A stretch of 64,000 bases of DNA from Micromonospora sp. HM5-17 (GTDB taxonomy: Bacteria; Actinomycetota; Actinomycetes; Mycobacteriales; Micromonosporaceae), in the NCBI RefSeq assembly GCF_003762835.1, contig NZ_RJWA01000010.1, positions 62,001-126,000 of the forward strand. Reading direction: 5' to 3'. Below the pieces are notes generated by a model. The model was not told the origin of the DNA. It made no database searches and saw only the letters and a list, made by a program, of their open reading frames with translations. How positions within the stretch are numbered: position 1 is the first letter of the stretch; each line of letters starts with the position of its first letter. Shown here piece by piece: positions 15,900 through 23,826 of this stretch. Position numbers and translations under genes: made by a program.

Positions 15900-16309
15900 C
15901 ACGACTCCGCTCCAACGTGATCCCGAATCTCAAAGGGTCCGTGATGTACCAGCACTGTGTCGAGGTCTACCTACGACACCAGCCCGGTCCGGGCGGCAGC
16001 TGCACCTGCGGATACCTGGGATGTCGAGCCCGTTACAACGCGAGCATCGTTATCCACGCCGCGGGTGTCGATCCCACCTCATTGACCGCCGCCGACGCTA
16101 AACCGCGCCCGTGGCACGAACGGTCGGTACGTCCGCGGCAGGACGAGGCCAACGCCGCGCCTCCATCCCAGGGTGCGCAGGTCCCCCCGGCAGCCTCCGG
16201 GATCGCAGCAACTTCCGAGGCGGGACCTGCGGCGCCCGAGCGAGGGTGGGGCGCCGACCCGACGGCGCCCCACCCTCCGGCAACCCCAAACGGCGGGCCA
16301 CGCTGGTGA
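15896..16309 (+). CDS. Hypothetical protein with CxC-x4-C motif (137 aa)
   Basis: Unknown. The N-terminal half holds SCTCGYLGCRARY and the C-terminal half is low-complexity Pro/Ala/Gly. The GTG at 15,896 overlaps the preceding stop (GTGA); an ATG at 15,944 (MYQHCVEVYLRHQ) with AAAGGG before it is an equally good start and would give about 121 aa. Confidence 0.6.
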   Translation: MTRLRSNVIPNLKGSVMYQHCVEVYLRHQPGPGGSCTCGYLGCRARYNASIVIHAAGVDPTSLTAADAKPRPWHERSVRPRQDEANAAPPSQGAQVPPAASGIAATSEAGPAAPERGWGADPTAPHPPATPNGGPRW

Positions 16310-16635
16310 CCGGCGCCGGCCGGCCGGCCATGGCCGCCAGCACCGACCCCTACCTGCTGCGCAACCTCGTCTGGTGCGGGCCGTGCGACATCCCCATGGC
16401 TCCGGCCCATGAGCCACGCGGCGACAAGCGGCGTGCCTACAAATGCCCGCTCGGCTGCCGCACAGCCGTGGTGCTCGCCGAGCCCGTCGAGTCGATGACG
16501 TGGCTCGCCGCCGAGCGCCACGCCACCGTCGCCGCGATCGCCTCCATCTACCGGCAGTCCGTGCTGGAGATGCTGCTGGTCAAGGTCCTCGTCGGGGCCA
16601 CCGCCGACGACGTGTCCTTCGTCTGGCGCACCTAA
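16306..16635 (+). CDS. Small zinc beta-ribbon protein, recombinase-like ribbon (109 aa)
   Basis: Residues 15-50 (PYLLRNLVWCGPCDIPM ... RRAYKCPLGCRTA) match the zinc beta-ribbon that follows the catalytic domain of large serine recombinases, with two CxxC-type pairs. The catalytic resolvase domain is absent, so it is not an active recombinase; similar stand-alone ribbons occur as small actinomycete proteins. It starts at a GTGA overlap and ends the regulator operon. Confidence 0.65.
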   Translation: MTGAGRPAMAASTDPYLLRNLVWCGPCDIPMAPAHEPRGDKRRAYKCPLGCRTAVVLAEPVESMTWLAAERHATVAAIASIYRQSVLEMLLVKVLVGATADDVSFVWRT

Positions 16636-16731
16636 CCTGAGACCCCGCCGGCCGTCGGCACCGGAGCCGCCGCGGCCGGCGGGCCGGGCCCGCGCGTCCC
16701 GACTTCCCCCGTAGCCGGACGCCGGGCAACC

Positions 16732-16775
16732 GGCGGGCGCGTCGCGTCCCTGAGCACCCGCGCGACGCGCCCGCC
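16732..16775. terminator. Hairpin terminator between regulator operon and lysis genes
   Basis: A 15-bp perfect stem (GGCGGGCGCGTCGCG with CGCGACGCGCCCGCC) and 14-nt loop lie in the 240-bp gap after the zinc-ribbon gene. The rest of the gap (16,636-16,875) holds another GC-rich inverted repeat near 16,645-16,682 and no convincing gene. Confidence 0.65.
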
Positions 16776-16875
16776 AACCGGCCCTGACCGATGCCTGTCA
16801 CCCTCGGCCGCTACCGTTAATGGCGTCCGCCCCCCGGCAGCCACCAGCACGCATGGCTGTCGGGAGGAGCTTTCC

Positions 16876-17722
16876 TTGCACATCATCAGCCGCGCCGAAT
16901 GGGGCGCCAGACCACCACGCAGCCGTGAGGCCGTGCCCTGGTCCAAGCGCACAGGCTTCATGGGGCACTACAGCGCCGCGAGCGCGACGCAAAGCCCCAG
17001 GCAGATCCAGGCCTTCCACATGGACGTCAGACTGGGCGGATGTCGGGTACAACTTCCTGATCAACTCGCTGAACGGCGACATCTACGAGGGCCGGGGCTG
17101 GACCGTTCTCGGCGCCCACTGCGCCGGCCACAACACGCCCAACATCGGCGTCTGCATCATCGGCCTGGACCGCCCGAACCGCCAGGACGTCTCCGACGCC
17201 GCCCGGCGCAGCTTCCGCTGGCTGTACGAGGAAGCCAACCGCCGAAAGGGCTCCAAGCTGGCCCTCCTCGGCCACCGCGACCGCGGTGCCACCGCCTGCC
17301 CCGGGGACGAGATCTACAGCTGGCTACGCGCTGGCCTGCCCATCGTCGGATCGACCCCCACACCCGCCCCGCCGAAGCCGGGACGGCCCGCGCCCGGCCC
17401 CGCCGTCGCGTTCCCGCTGCCGGCCGGCTGGTACTTCGGCCCGGCGTCTGGACCGGACTACAGCGTCTCCGGCAAGTACCTGCGCACCTTCAAAGGCCGC
17501 ACCGACAGGCAGTGGATCCAGGAATGGACCAACCAGCTCAGCCGGCGGGGCTGGAGCATCGGCAAGGGCGAGCGGTGGCTCACCAAGTACGGCAACGACG
17601 GCATCTACGGGCCGGAGTACAAGGCGCTCATCACCGCCTTCCAGAAGGACCAGAACCTGCTCGTCGACGGGCTCCTCGGCCGGCAGACCTGGGACGCCGC
17701 CTACCACAACCCGGTCACGTAG
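16876..17722 (+). pseudogene. Endolysin: N-acetylmuramoyl-L-alanine amidase, frameshifted
   Basis: The N-terminus (HIISRAEWGARPP, then MGHYSAAS) is in one frame from a TTG at 16,876 with GGGAGGAG before it. The rest of the amidase_2/PGRP domain (ADVGYNFLI, YEGRGW, GAHCAGHNTPNIGVCIIGLD, LLGHRDRGATACPG) and a C-terminal peptidoglycan-binding repeat are in another frame. Removing one base at about 17,023-17,028 gives a continuous HMD-SDWADVGYN. All other catalytic residues are present, so this is a recent single-base insertion or a sequence error. Confidence 0.8.
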
Positions 17723-17732
17723 GAGCCGCACA

Positions 17733-18083
17733 GTGAATGCCGCGGTGATCGTCGCGCTCATCGGTGGCGGGTCCATCGCCGGCGTCGTCGTCGACCGGTT
17801 TCTCACCTGGCTGCTCGGGCGGCGGACGCGGGACCTCACGCTCGCCGACCTGAGCAACCAGATCGCGGAACGCACCCTCACCCGGCTGGAGGCCCAGCTC
17901 GCCAGCGCCGAGCGGCAGGTGGCCACCGCGAACGCCACCATCGCCGAGCTGCGCAGCGAGGTCAACCAGTTGCGGGCCGAACTCGCGGCCCGCGCCAACG
18001 TTGCCGCCGAGCGGGACCGGCTCCTCGCCGAGAACGCGCACCTCAAGGCCCAGATCCGCCAACTCACCGGAGGTACCCCATGA
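17733..18083 (+). CDS. Membrane-anchored coiled-coil protein in the lysis cassette (116 aa)
   Basis: One N-terminal membrane segment (AAVIVALIGGGSIAGVVVD) is followed from about residue 40 by a continuous heptad coiled coil (LEAQLASAERQVATANATIAELRSEVNQLRAEL). The layout suits a spanin-like or holin-associated lysis factor. GTG at 17,733 with AGGAG before it; overlaps the holin gene by 4 bp (ATGA). Confidence 0.75.
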   Translation: MNAAVIVALIGGGSIAGVVVDRFLTWLLGRRTRDLTLADLSNQIAERTLTRLEAQLASAERQVATANATIAELRSEVNQLRAELAARANVAAERDRLLAENAHLKAQIRQLTGGTP

Positions 18084-18396
18084 GCACCAACCCGGGCACG
18101 CCCGCCACCAACCTGTCGGCGCAGGCGCCGTCCTCTCCGTCACCATCAAGGCGATCCTCATCGCCCTTGCCGCGCTCGGCTGGGTGCCGATCACGGAGGA
18201 GGCCATCACCGAAGTCACCCTCGCCGTGGCGGCCATCGCCGACGCACTCGTCTACTTCGGCCTCATCAAGCCCCGGGTCAACCAGCTCAAGCAGCAGGCC
18301 GCCGCCAGCCAGGCCGCGCAGATCGACCTGGGACAGATTCCGCCGTACCAGCCGCCGCGCGGCACCACCTTCCGCGGCGACCGGGACCTGCGGTAG
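18080..18396 (+). pseudogene. Holin-like membrane protein, frameshifted
   Basis: The ATG at 18,080 encodes MSTNPGTPATNL, then the frame is lost. The following frame carries VGAGAVLSVTIKAILIALAALGW and VTLAVAAIADALVYFGLI, two membrane segments with a polar tail, as in actinophage holins (about 105 aa). No start codon precedes the membrane part in its own frame. Adding one base at about 18,118 (CTG-GTC) would join the two. As with the neighbouring amidase, this is decay or a sequence error. Confidence 0.7.
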
Positions 18397-18410
18397 CCCC
18401 AACGAGCCGC

Positions 18411-18442
18411 GAAGGGCGACCCCCCGCCCGGGGTCGCCCTTC
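18411..18442. terminator. Bidirectional terminator between convergent lysis and tail genes
   Basis: A 13-bp perfect stem (GAAGGGCGACCCC with GGGGTCGCCCTTC), loop of 6 nt, lies between the plus-strand holin stop and the minus-strand chaperone stop, ending in TTCTTC on the plus strand. Confidence 0.8.
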
Positions 18443-18462
18443 TTCATGCCACCGCGCCGGGA

Positions 18463-18775
18463 CTACGCCGTACGGGCCGCACCGCGCAGGCTGCCCAACG
18501 CCCGCTCGAACGAGTCGTCCGTCTCCTCGTCCGACCATTCCTCGCGGCCCTCCAGCTCGGCGCCGGCCGGCGGCGTCGTCAGCTGCCGATGGAACTTCGC
18601 GATGTCCTTCTCCGTCGCCCCCTCCACCCACCAGGCGTAGATCACGTCCAGCAGCGACGGTAGCGGCAGCCTCAGCGGCTCCCGCCCGGTGCGGAGAAGC
18701 ATCGTGCCGTGGAACTCGGGCCAGCGGTTGACCGCCAGGTCTAGGAGCCGCTGCCCGACCCAGTAGGGCGGCCGG
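18463..18775 (-). CDS. Tail assembly chaperone, T extension (made by frameshift)
   Basis: This frame (VGQRLLDLAVNRWPEFHGTMLL ... WWVEGATEKDIAKFH) has no good start of its own and continues the chaperone reading frame after a -1 shift. The G frame ends at 18,741 with WSGRPTG; the T frame reads VRPPYWVG over the same bases (about 18,758-18,780). Tail chaperone pairs are made this way in most long-tailed phages. The exact slippery site is not obvious in this GC-rich stretch. Confidence 0.7.
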
Positions 18776-19103
18776 ACCACACCTCGCACACGTACTCGAA
18801 GATCCGCATCGCGTCCGAGAAGTCGAACTCGTCGTCGGTGCTGAGCAGCCGCTTCTTGAACACCCGCAGACCCGCCGGGTCGAGCGTCTGCTCGAAGAAG
18901 TCGAGGACCGCCGCCACCTGGTCCTCCTGCGCCCGGCTCGACGACGCCGCCGCCAGCAGGTACGCCAGCTGCGCGTCCTTCGGCGCCCGGCACACCATCT
19001 CCACGCCGTCGAGCTTGAACGGCACGTCGGGCAACCTTCCGCCGTCGCTGCTCTGCGCCGCCTTGGCGCTGGTCGTGAACTCCCGCATCTCTTCCCCAAT
19101 CAC
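18741..19103 (-). CDS. Tail assembly chaperone, G product
   Basis: About 120 aa. LPDVPFKLDGVEMVCRAPKDAQLAYLLAAASSS and LDFFEQTLDPAGLRVFKKRLLSTDDEFDFSDAMRIFEYV match actinophage tail chaperones, which coat the tape measure during assembly. The GTG at 19,103 overlaps the upstream stop (GTGA); an ATG at 19,088 is possible. The T extension is produced by -1 frameshifting near its end. Confidence 0.85.
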   Translation of the reverse strand: MIGEEMREFTTSAKAAQSSDGGRLPDVPFKLDGVEMVCRAPKDAQLAYLLAAASSSRAQEDQVAAVLDFFEQTLDPAGLRVFKKRLLSTDDEFDFSDAMRIFEYVCEVWSGRPTGSGSGS

Positions 19104-19528
19104 CGGACGATCCGGAACCCCGCCGGAACCGCCACCTCTTCCATCGCCTCCCGCAGCCACGGCTGCGGCCTCGTGCCCGGGTGGTCCACATAGGTCGTGA
19201 ACACCACCTCGCCGCCCGTCTCGAACCGCAGCACGCCACCCGGTCGCCGGGGCCGGATGATGTGCGGGCCGATGCCGTCGTGCACGTACTCGGCGTACTC
19301 GACGTCGTTGACCACGAACCCGTACACCTGGCCGAGGCGCACGCCGACCTCCTCGCGGTGTGCTGACCGGAGCCGGCCCGTGTCGACCGGGCACTTCAGC
19401 ACCGCCCGGGTCCGCACCCGGCGGGCCACCGACCGGACGAACGACACCACCGGCCCAACCGGGCCGGTGAGGAGCTGCCGCATCTCTCCCTGGAACAGGT
19501 CGACGCGGGCCTTGATGACCAGCGCCAT
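19100..19528 (-). CDS. Tail completion / HK97 gp10-like protein (142 aa)
   Basis: RTRAVLKCPVDTGRLRSAHRE, VYGFVVNDVEYAEYVHDGIGPHIIRP and the closing PQPWLREAMEEV are the signature of HK97 gp10-like minor structural proteins that cap the tail or join it to the head. The ATG at 19,528 overlaps the upstream stop by one base. Confidence 0.85.
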   Translation of the reverse strand: MALVIKARVDLFQGEMRQLLTGPVGPVVSFVRSVARRVRTRAVLKCPVDTGRLRSAHREEVGVRLGQVYGFVVNDVEYAEYVHDGIGPHIIRPRRPGGVLRFETGGEVVFTTYVDHPGTRPQPWLREAMEEVAVPAGFRIVR

Positions 19529-19788
19529 CAACGGCGACGCGACCGCTTCGCCCCGGCCGGCTCGGCCTCATCCACGCCGGCGGCTACGGCGTCCGCCGCC
19601 GTCGCTTCACCCTCCGGCGGCGCCGGCGGCTGGGTCGGCGGATCCTCCCGCTCGACGAGCTCGTAGCGGCCCAACCGCACCAGCTTCGCCAACCGGGCCG
19701 TCCACTCCAGCACCTGCACCTCGCCGGCCTGGACGCCCGGCATGTTCACCAGCGCCCGCACCGTCACGAACTCACCGAGTTTCGGCAT
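19528..19788 (-). CDS. Small neck-region protein (86 aa)
   Basis: Short protein with a compact N-terminal half (FVTVRALVNMPGVQAGEVQVLEWTARLAKLVRLGRYELV), as in small head-tail joining proteins, and a Pro/Glu/Ala-rich tail ending in KRSRRR. It sits between two connector genes with minimal spacing. Function is inferred from position. Confidence 0.65.
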   Translation of the reverse strand: MPKLGEFVTVRALVNMPGVQAGEVQVLEWTARLAKLVRLGRYELVEREDPPTQPPAPPEGEATAADAVAAGVDEAEPAGAKRSRRR

Positions 19789-19791
19789 CGC

Positions 19792-20337
19792 TCACTCCTC
19801 ATCCCCTCCGACGCACAGGGTGGTCATCACCGTCACCAGCAGCTCCTGCCCGACGCAGCCGCCGGACGGGCCGACGCTGGTTTGCTCGCCGACGAACACC
19901 TCTTCGACCGTTTCGACCTCGGGCAGCCGGCTCAGGACGGCCCGCCGAATCCGGCCGGCGTCGTCGGCGAGCACCGTCGCGGACCGCTCCAGGTCCTCCG
20001 CAGGGGGCGGGTTCCCGAAGTCGTCCTGACTCGGCGCGCACCGCGCGGTGCCGACGCCCAGCTCCACCGCCCAATACACCCCCGGGTCACACCCGTCGCC
20101 GATCGGCGTCGTCCGGCCCTGCGGGAACTCGCCCGGCCGTGTCGGGAACACGCGCACGATCCGCACCCACGCCTGCCCGTTGCAGCAGTCGTCGATGGCC
20201 ACGTCCCGGCCGGGCACGACCGCCGTGGTGGCCGGCGTCCCACCCAGCGCGGCGACCAGCTCGTCAGCCACCGCGGCACGCAGCGCCACCGCGACCGGCC
20301 AAGCCACCGGGTCGGCCGGCACCACGGGCGCGGTCAT
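19792..20337 (-). CDS. Head-tail connector / neck protein (181 aa)
   Basis: ATG at 20,337 in ATGA overlap with the adaptor gene. The sequence (AVALRAAVADELVAAL, CNGQAWVRIVRVFPT, YWAVELGVGTARCAP, GQELLVTVMTTLCVGG) has the layout of actinophage head-closure or tail-terminator proteins: an N-terminal helix followed by a beta sandwich. The assignment between these two is not certain. Confidence 0.7.
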   Translation of the reverse strand: MTAPVVPADPVAWPVAVALRAAVADELVAALGGTPATTAVVPGRDVAIDDCCNGQAWVRIVRVFPTRPGEFPQGRTTPIGDGCDPGVYWAVELGVGTARCAPSQDDFGNPPPAEDLERSATVLADDAGRIRRAVLSRLPEVETVEEVFVGEQTSVGPSGGCVGQELLVTVMTTLCVGGDEE

Positions 20338-21122
20338 GACGTCCTCCGGCGACCGCCGGCCAGGTCCGGCGACCACACCACCGAATCGCGGGGCAGCCGG
20401 TTCGGGTTGACCACCCGCAACCACTGGTCGACCTCGGGCAGCCCGGTCATGCCGTCCTTGGCGAGCTGCGCCGGGTCGAGGAACGTCTGCTGCACGCCCT
20501 GCCGCACCACTGACTGCACCCGCCGAGGCAGCCGGCACGTGCTGTCGGCCAGAATCGCCTTCGCCAGCTCGCACGCGTACTGCCCGGCCGCGAGCTGCCC
20601 GCCCACCGGCACCGGGATGCCACGCTGATAGGTCACAACGAAGCTGCCGGGCTCGGTGTCCGCCGCGGTGAAGTCCTGGCACTCCGGCCAGCAGTCCCCG
20701 TCAACCCGCACCAGCCACCGCCGGTCGTGCACCAGGTACGCGGCCGGCGGCACCACCTCGCCGTCGACGCGGACCTCCGTCACCCCGTGCACCGGACCGG
20801 CCAGGCCCACCTCGCACAGCCGCGACGAGCACGAGCAGCCAGGCCCGGAGCAGCCGCACCACGACACCCCAAGCCAGCCGTACGGCAGCGTCGGCAGGTA
20901 TGGCAGCAACCGCCAGAAGTCGTATCCGTCCGGGCAGCTGCGCCGGCACGGCCGCACCGTCAACGAGCACAGGCCGAAGCGGCGACCGGACAGCGCCCAC
21001 AGCACCTCCGTCGCCACACTGGTGGCCGTCGCCTTGATCTCGGCGTCCACGTCGGCCCAGCCCGCGCAGCCGGCCGTGATCAGCGGCCAGTCGCACGGGC
21101 CGGTCCGGACCGGCTGCGTCAC
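20334..21122 (-). CDS. Head-tail adaptor protein (262 aa)
   Basis: The N-terminal helices (DVDAEIKATATSVATEVLWALSGRRFGLCSLTVRPC) and a Cys-rich insertion (residues about 90-105) match actinophage head-tail adaptors that bind under the portal; the C-terminal half has ELAKAILADSTCRLPRRVQSVVRQGVQQTFLDP and a surface loop. Ten or more cysteines are unusual for a virion protein, but this insertion is common in the family. Confidence 0.75.
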   Translation of the reverse strand: MTQPVRTGPCDWPLITAGCAGWADVDAEIKATATSVATEVLWALSGRRFGLCSLTVRPCRRSCPDGYDFWRLLPYLPTLPYGWLGVSWCGCSGPGCSCSSRLCEVGLAGPVHGVTEVRVDGEVVPPAAYLVHDRRWLVRVDGDCWPECQDFTAADTEPGSFVVTYQRGIPVPVGGQLAAGQYACELAKAILADSTCRLPRRVQSVVRQGVQQTFLDPAQLAKDGMTGLPEVDQWLRVVNPNRLPRDSVVWSPDLAGGRRRTS

Positions 21123-21131
21123 GGCGGTCGC

Positions 21132-22079
21132 CTACGGCGCGAACGGCACGGCGACCGACTTGAAGCGCTGCGCCCCGGTCGTCGTGTCGGTGACCGTCAC
21201 CAGGTACACGCCGGCCGATGCGTACTGGTGACTGACCTTCGCCGCCTCGGCCGGGCCGGGCGACACCGCACCGTCACCCCAATCCACCGTGTAGGTGTGG
21301 ACCGGAGGACCCGGCGGAACGTACGTCGCCGTGAACTCGGCCGTCATGCCGGTCGCGTCCGTGGCGTCCTCGGCCAAGGTACCGTCCGGCGGACGCTCGG
21401 TGATACCGCACGTCGGCGCCGGCGGCGGCAGCGTCGTCCAGTCGATGTGCAGCAGGTCCTTCTCACCCATCGGGTCGAGGAGCTTCCCGACACCGGTCGA
21501 GCGCAGGTAGACGTCGTACGGGCCGACGTCCCACGCCTCGTTCTCGATCGCCTTCCCGGTCAGGGTGAACGTCACCGCCGCGTTCTCGATCGTGAAGTCC
21601 GTGACGTGCCCGTCGATGATCTGCGGCAGCAGGAAGTACCCGAACCGCGGCCGTGGCGTCGCCCCGCCGGCGCACTTCTTCAGCGACGTGCCCGACCACA
21701 GCTCCAGCGCCACCGACGACGCCAGGTTGATCCCGCTGGTGACCCGCATCCCGGTCGCCACCCCGTCCTCGTCAAGGACGACAGGGTGGCCGGTGAACAT
21801 CGTGTACAACTCGGGGTCGACCTTGCAGCAGCTGACGGTGACGTTGTAGAACTTGATCCGCCGCCGGCCCGGCTCGTAGACGGCGGAGTCGCCGTTGGCG
21901 TCCTTCTGGTCGATCTCCTCGCCCTCGTCGAACTCGGGCGCGTACTCGACCGAGATGAAGCCCTTCGTGACCACGTGCACCGGCCAACCCCCGGCCCCCA
22001 TGACCGGGTTGCCGCACGCGTCGAGCTTCGTGGCACGCAGCATCTTCCCCTTGACCGGGGCATCGCACACCGCAGGCAT
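21132..22079 (-). CDS. Major tail tube protein with C-terminal Ig/PKD-like domain (315 aa)
   Basis: The tube domain is recognised by YNVTVSCCKVDPELYTMFTG, TDFTIENAAVTFTLTGKAIENEAW and GPYDVYLR, as in siphophage tail tube proteins. Residues about 235-315 (MTAEFTATYVPPGPPVHTYTVDWGDG ... VSHQYASAGVYLVTVTD) are a PKD/Ig-like surface domain. The ATG at 22,079 follows GAGGA; a GTG at 22,085 is an alternative. Its leader resembles that of the capsid gene. It precedes the connectors, a less common order. Confidence 0.85.
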   Translation of the reverse strand: MPAVCDAPVKGKMLRATKLDACGNPVMGAGGWPVHVVTKGFISVEYAPEFDEGEEIDQKDANGDSAVYEPGRRRIKFYNVTVSCCKVDPELYTMFTGHPVVLDEDGVATGMRVTSGINLASSVALELWSGTSLKKCAGGATPRPRFGYFLLPQIIDGHVTDFTIENAAVTFTLTGKAIENEAWDVGPYDVYLRSTGVGKLLDPMGEKDLLHIDWTTLPPPAPTCGITERPPDGTLAEDATDATGMTAEFTATYVPPGPPVHTYTVDWGDGAVSPGPAEAAKVSHQYASAGVYLVTVTDTTTGAQRFKSVAVPFAP

Positions 22080-22109
22080 CGGCACGTCCTCAACGGGAGA
22101 TCCTTGTGC

Positions 22110-22158
22110 CCGGCCCGCAGCCAGCGGCGCTACCCGCCTAGGGTAGCCCAGGCGGCGC
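22110..22158 (-). promoter_or_regulatory. Late-gene leader element, tail tube copy
   Basis: On the minus strand, GCGCCGCC(T)GGGCTACCCT and, after a short gap, CTGGCTGCGGGCCGG closely match the segment upstream of the capsid gene (29,637-29,688). TACCCT could be a -10 box. It is probably the late promoter or a leader for the two most abundant virion proteins. Confidence 0.55.
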
Positions 22159-22207
22159 CGGATCGACCCTGGACACGAGCGCGGCCTGGGCGGTGACTCA
22201 CCGATGG

Positions 22208-22239
22208 TCGAGGGTCGTGCCCCTAGGCACGACCCTCGA
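22208..22239. terminator. Hairpin terminator after the small accessory operon
   Basis: A 14-bp perfect stem (TCGAGGGTCGTGCC with GGCACGACCCTCGA), 4-nt loop, lies 26 bp beyond the stop of the gene at 22,266-22,652. It isolates that operon from the tail tube gene. Confidence 0.75.
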
Positions 22240-22265
22240 TCCTCTCACCGGTGGAACATCTCCAA

Positions 22266-22652
22266 CTAGGTCAGCCTCCTCGGCTGAACGGGCGGCATCG
22301 GCACCGTCCCTTCGGGCGGCGGGCTCGCGCACCGCCGGCACGTCACCTTCCTCGGGGTGCCCAACGCCAGGTCCGCCTCGACCGTCACCGCCCGGATGCA
22401 GAAGGCGCAGTGCATGGGCACCAGCCTCGGCAAGTACAGCCCGATCACCATGTGGCCCTTCGGCAGCAGCGCCGACGCCGGCTTGCCCTCCGGCATCCGC
22501 CGTACCATCACCTGCAACGCCGTCGCGAAGTCCGGGTGCCCGTGCACGTCAAGGACCTCGACGACATTGCCGAGGAACACCACATGGTCCCGGCGCCGCA
22601 GTTCGTCGACCCGGATCGGCAGACCCATCCGGCTCGTACTCTCCACGGTCAC
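22266..22652 (-). CDS. Accessory phage protein with zinc-ribbon-like Cys motifs (128 aa)
   Basis: Unrecognised. MHCAFCIRA (about residues 80-88) and VTCRRCASPP (about residues 105-114) form a likely zinc ribbon; the N-terminal half is beta-rich (RDHVVFLGNVVEVLDVHGHPDFA). The GTG at 22,652 overlaps the preceding stop (GTGA). It is the last gene of a three-gene operon governed by the 35-bp dyad at 23,720. Confidence 0.65.
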   Translation of the reverse strand: MTVESTSRMGLPIRVDELRRRDHVVFLGNVVEVLDVHGHPDFATALQVMVRRMPEGKPASALLPKGHMVIGLYLPRLVPMHCAFCIRAVTVEADLALGTPRKVTCRRCASPPPEGTVPMPPVQPRRLT

Positions 22653-23149
22653 GCCGCACGCTCCATCCAGCCGCGCCGGGCCTGGACGTCCAGCACCAGC
22701 TGGTCGGTCAGCCCGGCCCACACGTCGAGCGGCAGCGTCGCGATGTGCTCCCACCGCCCGGCCACCGCCACGTACACGTGCAGCGCGCCGTACGCGTACT
22801 CCCACAGGTACGCCCACTCCTCACCCTCGCCGGGCGGATCGGCGGGCATCCGCCCGACGAGCGCCCTCCCGCTGACACCGAGAGGGTGCGCCCGGCCGAC
22901 GCCGGTGACGTGCACCCACCGGCCCTCCTCGTCGGCGACCACAGCCGGCGGCCACTCGGTGTTGGCCAGGAAGCACCAGTCCCGGTCGAGCAACGCGGCG
23001 ACCATCTCCTCCGTGTCCCGCGAAAACTTCCGTCGCCACATCGCGTGCATCTGCCCGAGCAGCCAGCTCGGCTGGCCCTCCAGGTCGACCGGCCGCGCCC
23101 GGTACCACCTGTCGCCGCCGGGGGCGAAGCGCCCCACCAGTGCCGTCAT
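22649..23149 (-). CDS. Accessory phage protein, paralogue of the next gene (166 aa)
   Basis: Unknown function. It shares GEEWAYLWEYAYGALHVYVAVAGRW with EWAYLFGGHRLHVYLAVWPERG of the adjacent gene, plus similar spacing of DRDW/RSDW and a final LVLDVQARRGW/LLDVQKRGFATQW, so the two arose by tandem duplication. The ATG at 23,149 overlaps the upstream stop (ATGA). Confidence 0.7.
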   Translation of the reverse strand: MTALVGRFAPGGDRWYRARPVDLEGQPSWLLGQMHAMWRRKFSRDTEEMVAALLDRDWCFLANTEWPPAVVADEEGRWVHVTGVGRAHPLGVSGRALVGRMPADPPGEGEEWAYLWEYAYGALHVYVAVAGRWEHIATLPLDVWAGLTDQLVLDVQARRGWMERAA

Positions 23150-23673
23150 CGCCAAACCTCCCCGTAGCGCTCGGCGACCGCCGCCATGTACTTCCGGAAA
23201 TCAGCGGCCCGCCATTGCGTCGCGAAGCCGCGCTTCTGCACGTCCAGCAGCTCGGTCATCGACAAGCTGGGAAGCTCGTTGACCGACCAGCACGCCCACG
23301 GCTGCCACTGCTTGTCGCCGCGCTCCGGCCAGACGGCCAGGTAGACGTGCAACCGGTGGCCGCCGAACAGGTAAGCCCACTCGCGGTCGCCCGGGGTGGT
23401 CGTGCCGATGTGACCCGTCTCCGGCTCCGGGGCGCAGAGGATCGGCGCGCCGACCACCTCGCCGGCCATGCCGGTGCCGGGCAGGGCGTAGAGCGACCGC
23501 CAGTCGGAGCGCAGCAGATGGTCGACCGCCGCCGCCTGGTCGTGGTCGAGCACGTTGTGCACCAGCGCGGTCAGCGCGGGCACGATCACGGTGGGGCAGC
23601 CGTCGTAGTGGACATACCGCGCCCGGTACGTGCCGCCGGCGTCCTCGACACCGAGCAGCGCGCGAAGACCCAT
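23146..23673 (-). CDS. Accessory phage protein, paralogue of the previous gene (175 aa)
   Basis: First gene of the operon. RARYVHYDGCPTVIVPALTALV and HVYLAVWPER recur in small actinobacterial and actinophage proteins of unknown role. The ATG at 23,673 is chosen because GGAGG lies 5 bp before it; an in-frame GTG at 23,685 is less likely. The 35-bp dyad at 23,720-23,754 is 47 bp upstream. Confidence 0.7.
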   Translation of the reverse strand: MGLRALLGVEDAGGTYRARYVHYDGCPTVIVPALTALVHNVLDHDQAAAVDHLLRSDWRSLYALPGTGMAGEVVGAPILCAPEPETGHIGTTTPGDREWAYLFGGHRLHVYLAVWPERGDKQWQPWACWSVNELPSLSMTELLDVQKRGFATQWRAADFRKYMAAVAERYGEVWR

Positions 23674-23719
23674 GTTTACCTCCACGTGAACGGGGTCTTG
23701 CTTAAACAGTTACCTTTTT

Positions 23720-23754
23720 CTGTACGGCCGCAATCATCAACAGTAGCCGTATAG
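23720..23754. promoter_or_regulatory. 35-bp dyad element, copy 3
   Basis: CTGTACGGC (23,720-23,728) and GCCGTATAG (23,746-23,754) flank a 17-bp centre that includes CGCAATCA. It is the reverse-orientation twin of the copy at 2,619 over most positions, and it precedes the operon 23,673-22,266. Confidence 0.75.
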
Positions 23755-23826
23755 ATCGGAGGCCCAGGCTGGGAACTCCGTACCGGGGCCGGCCACCCGG
23801 CCGGTCCCGTCTACGCAGTCACCAGC

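Noticed and set aside
16306-16635. Remnant large serine recombinase
   Set aside because: Only the zinc ribbon is present and it is neatly coupled to its operon; no catalytic fragment nearby.
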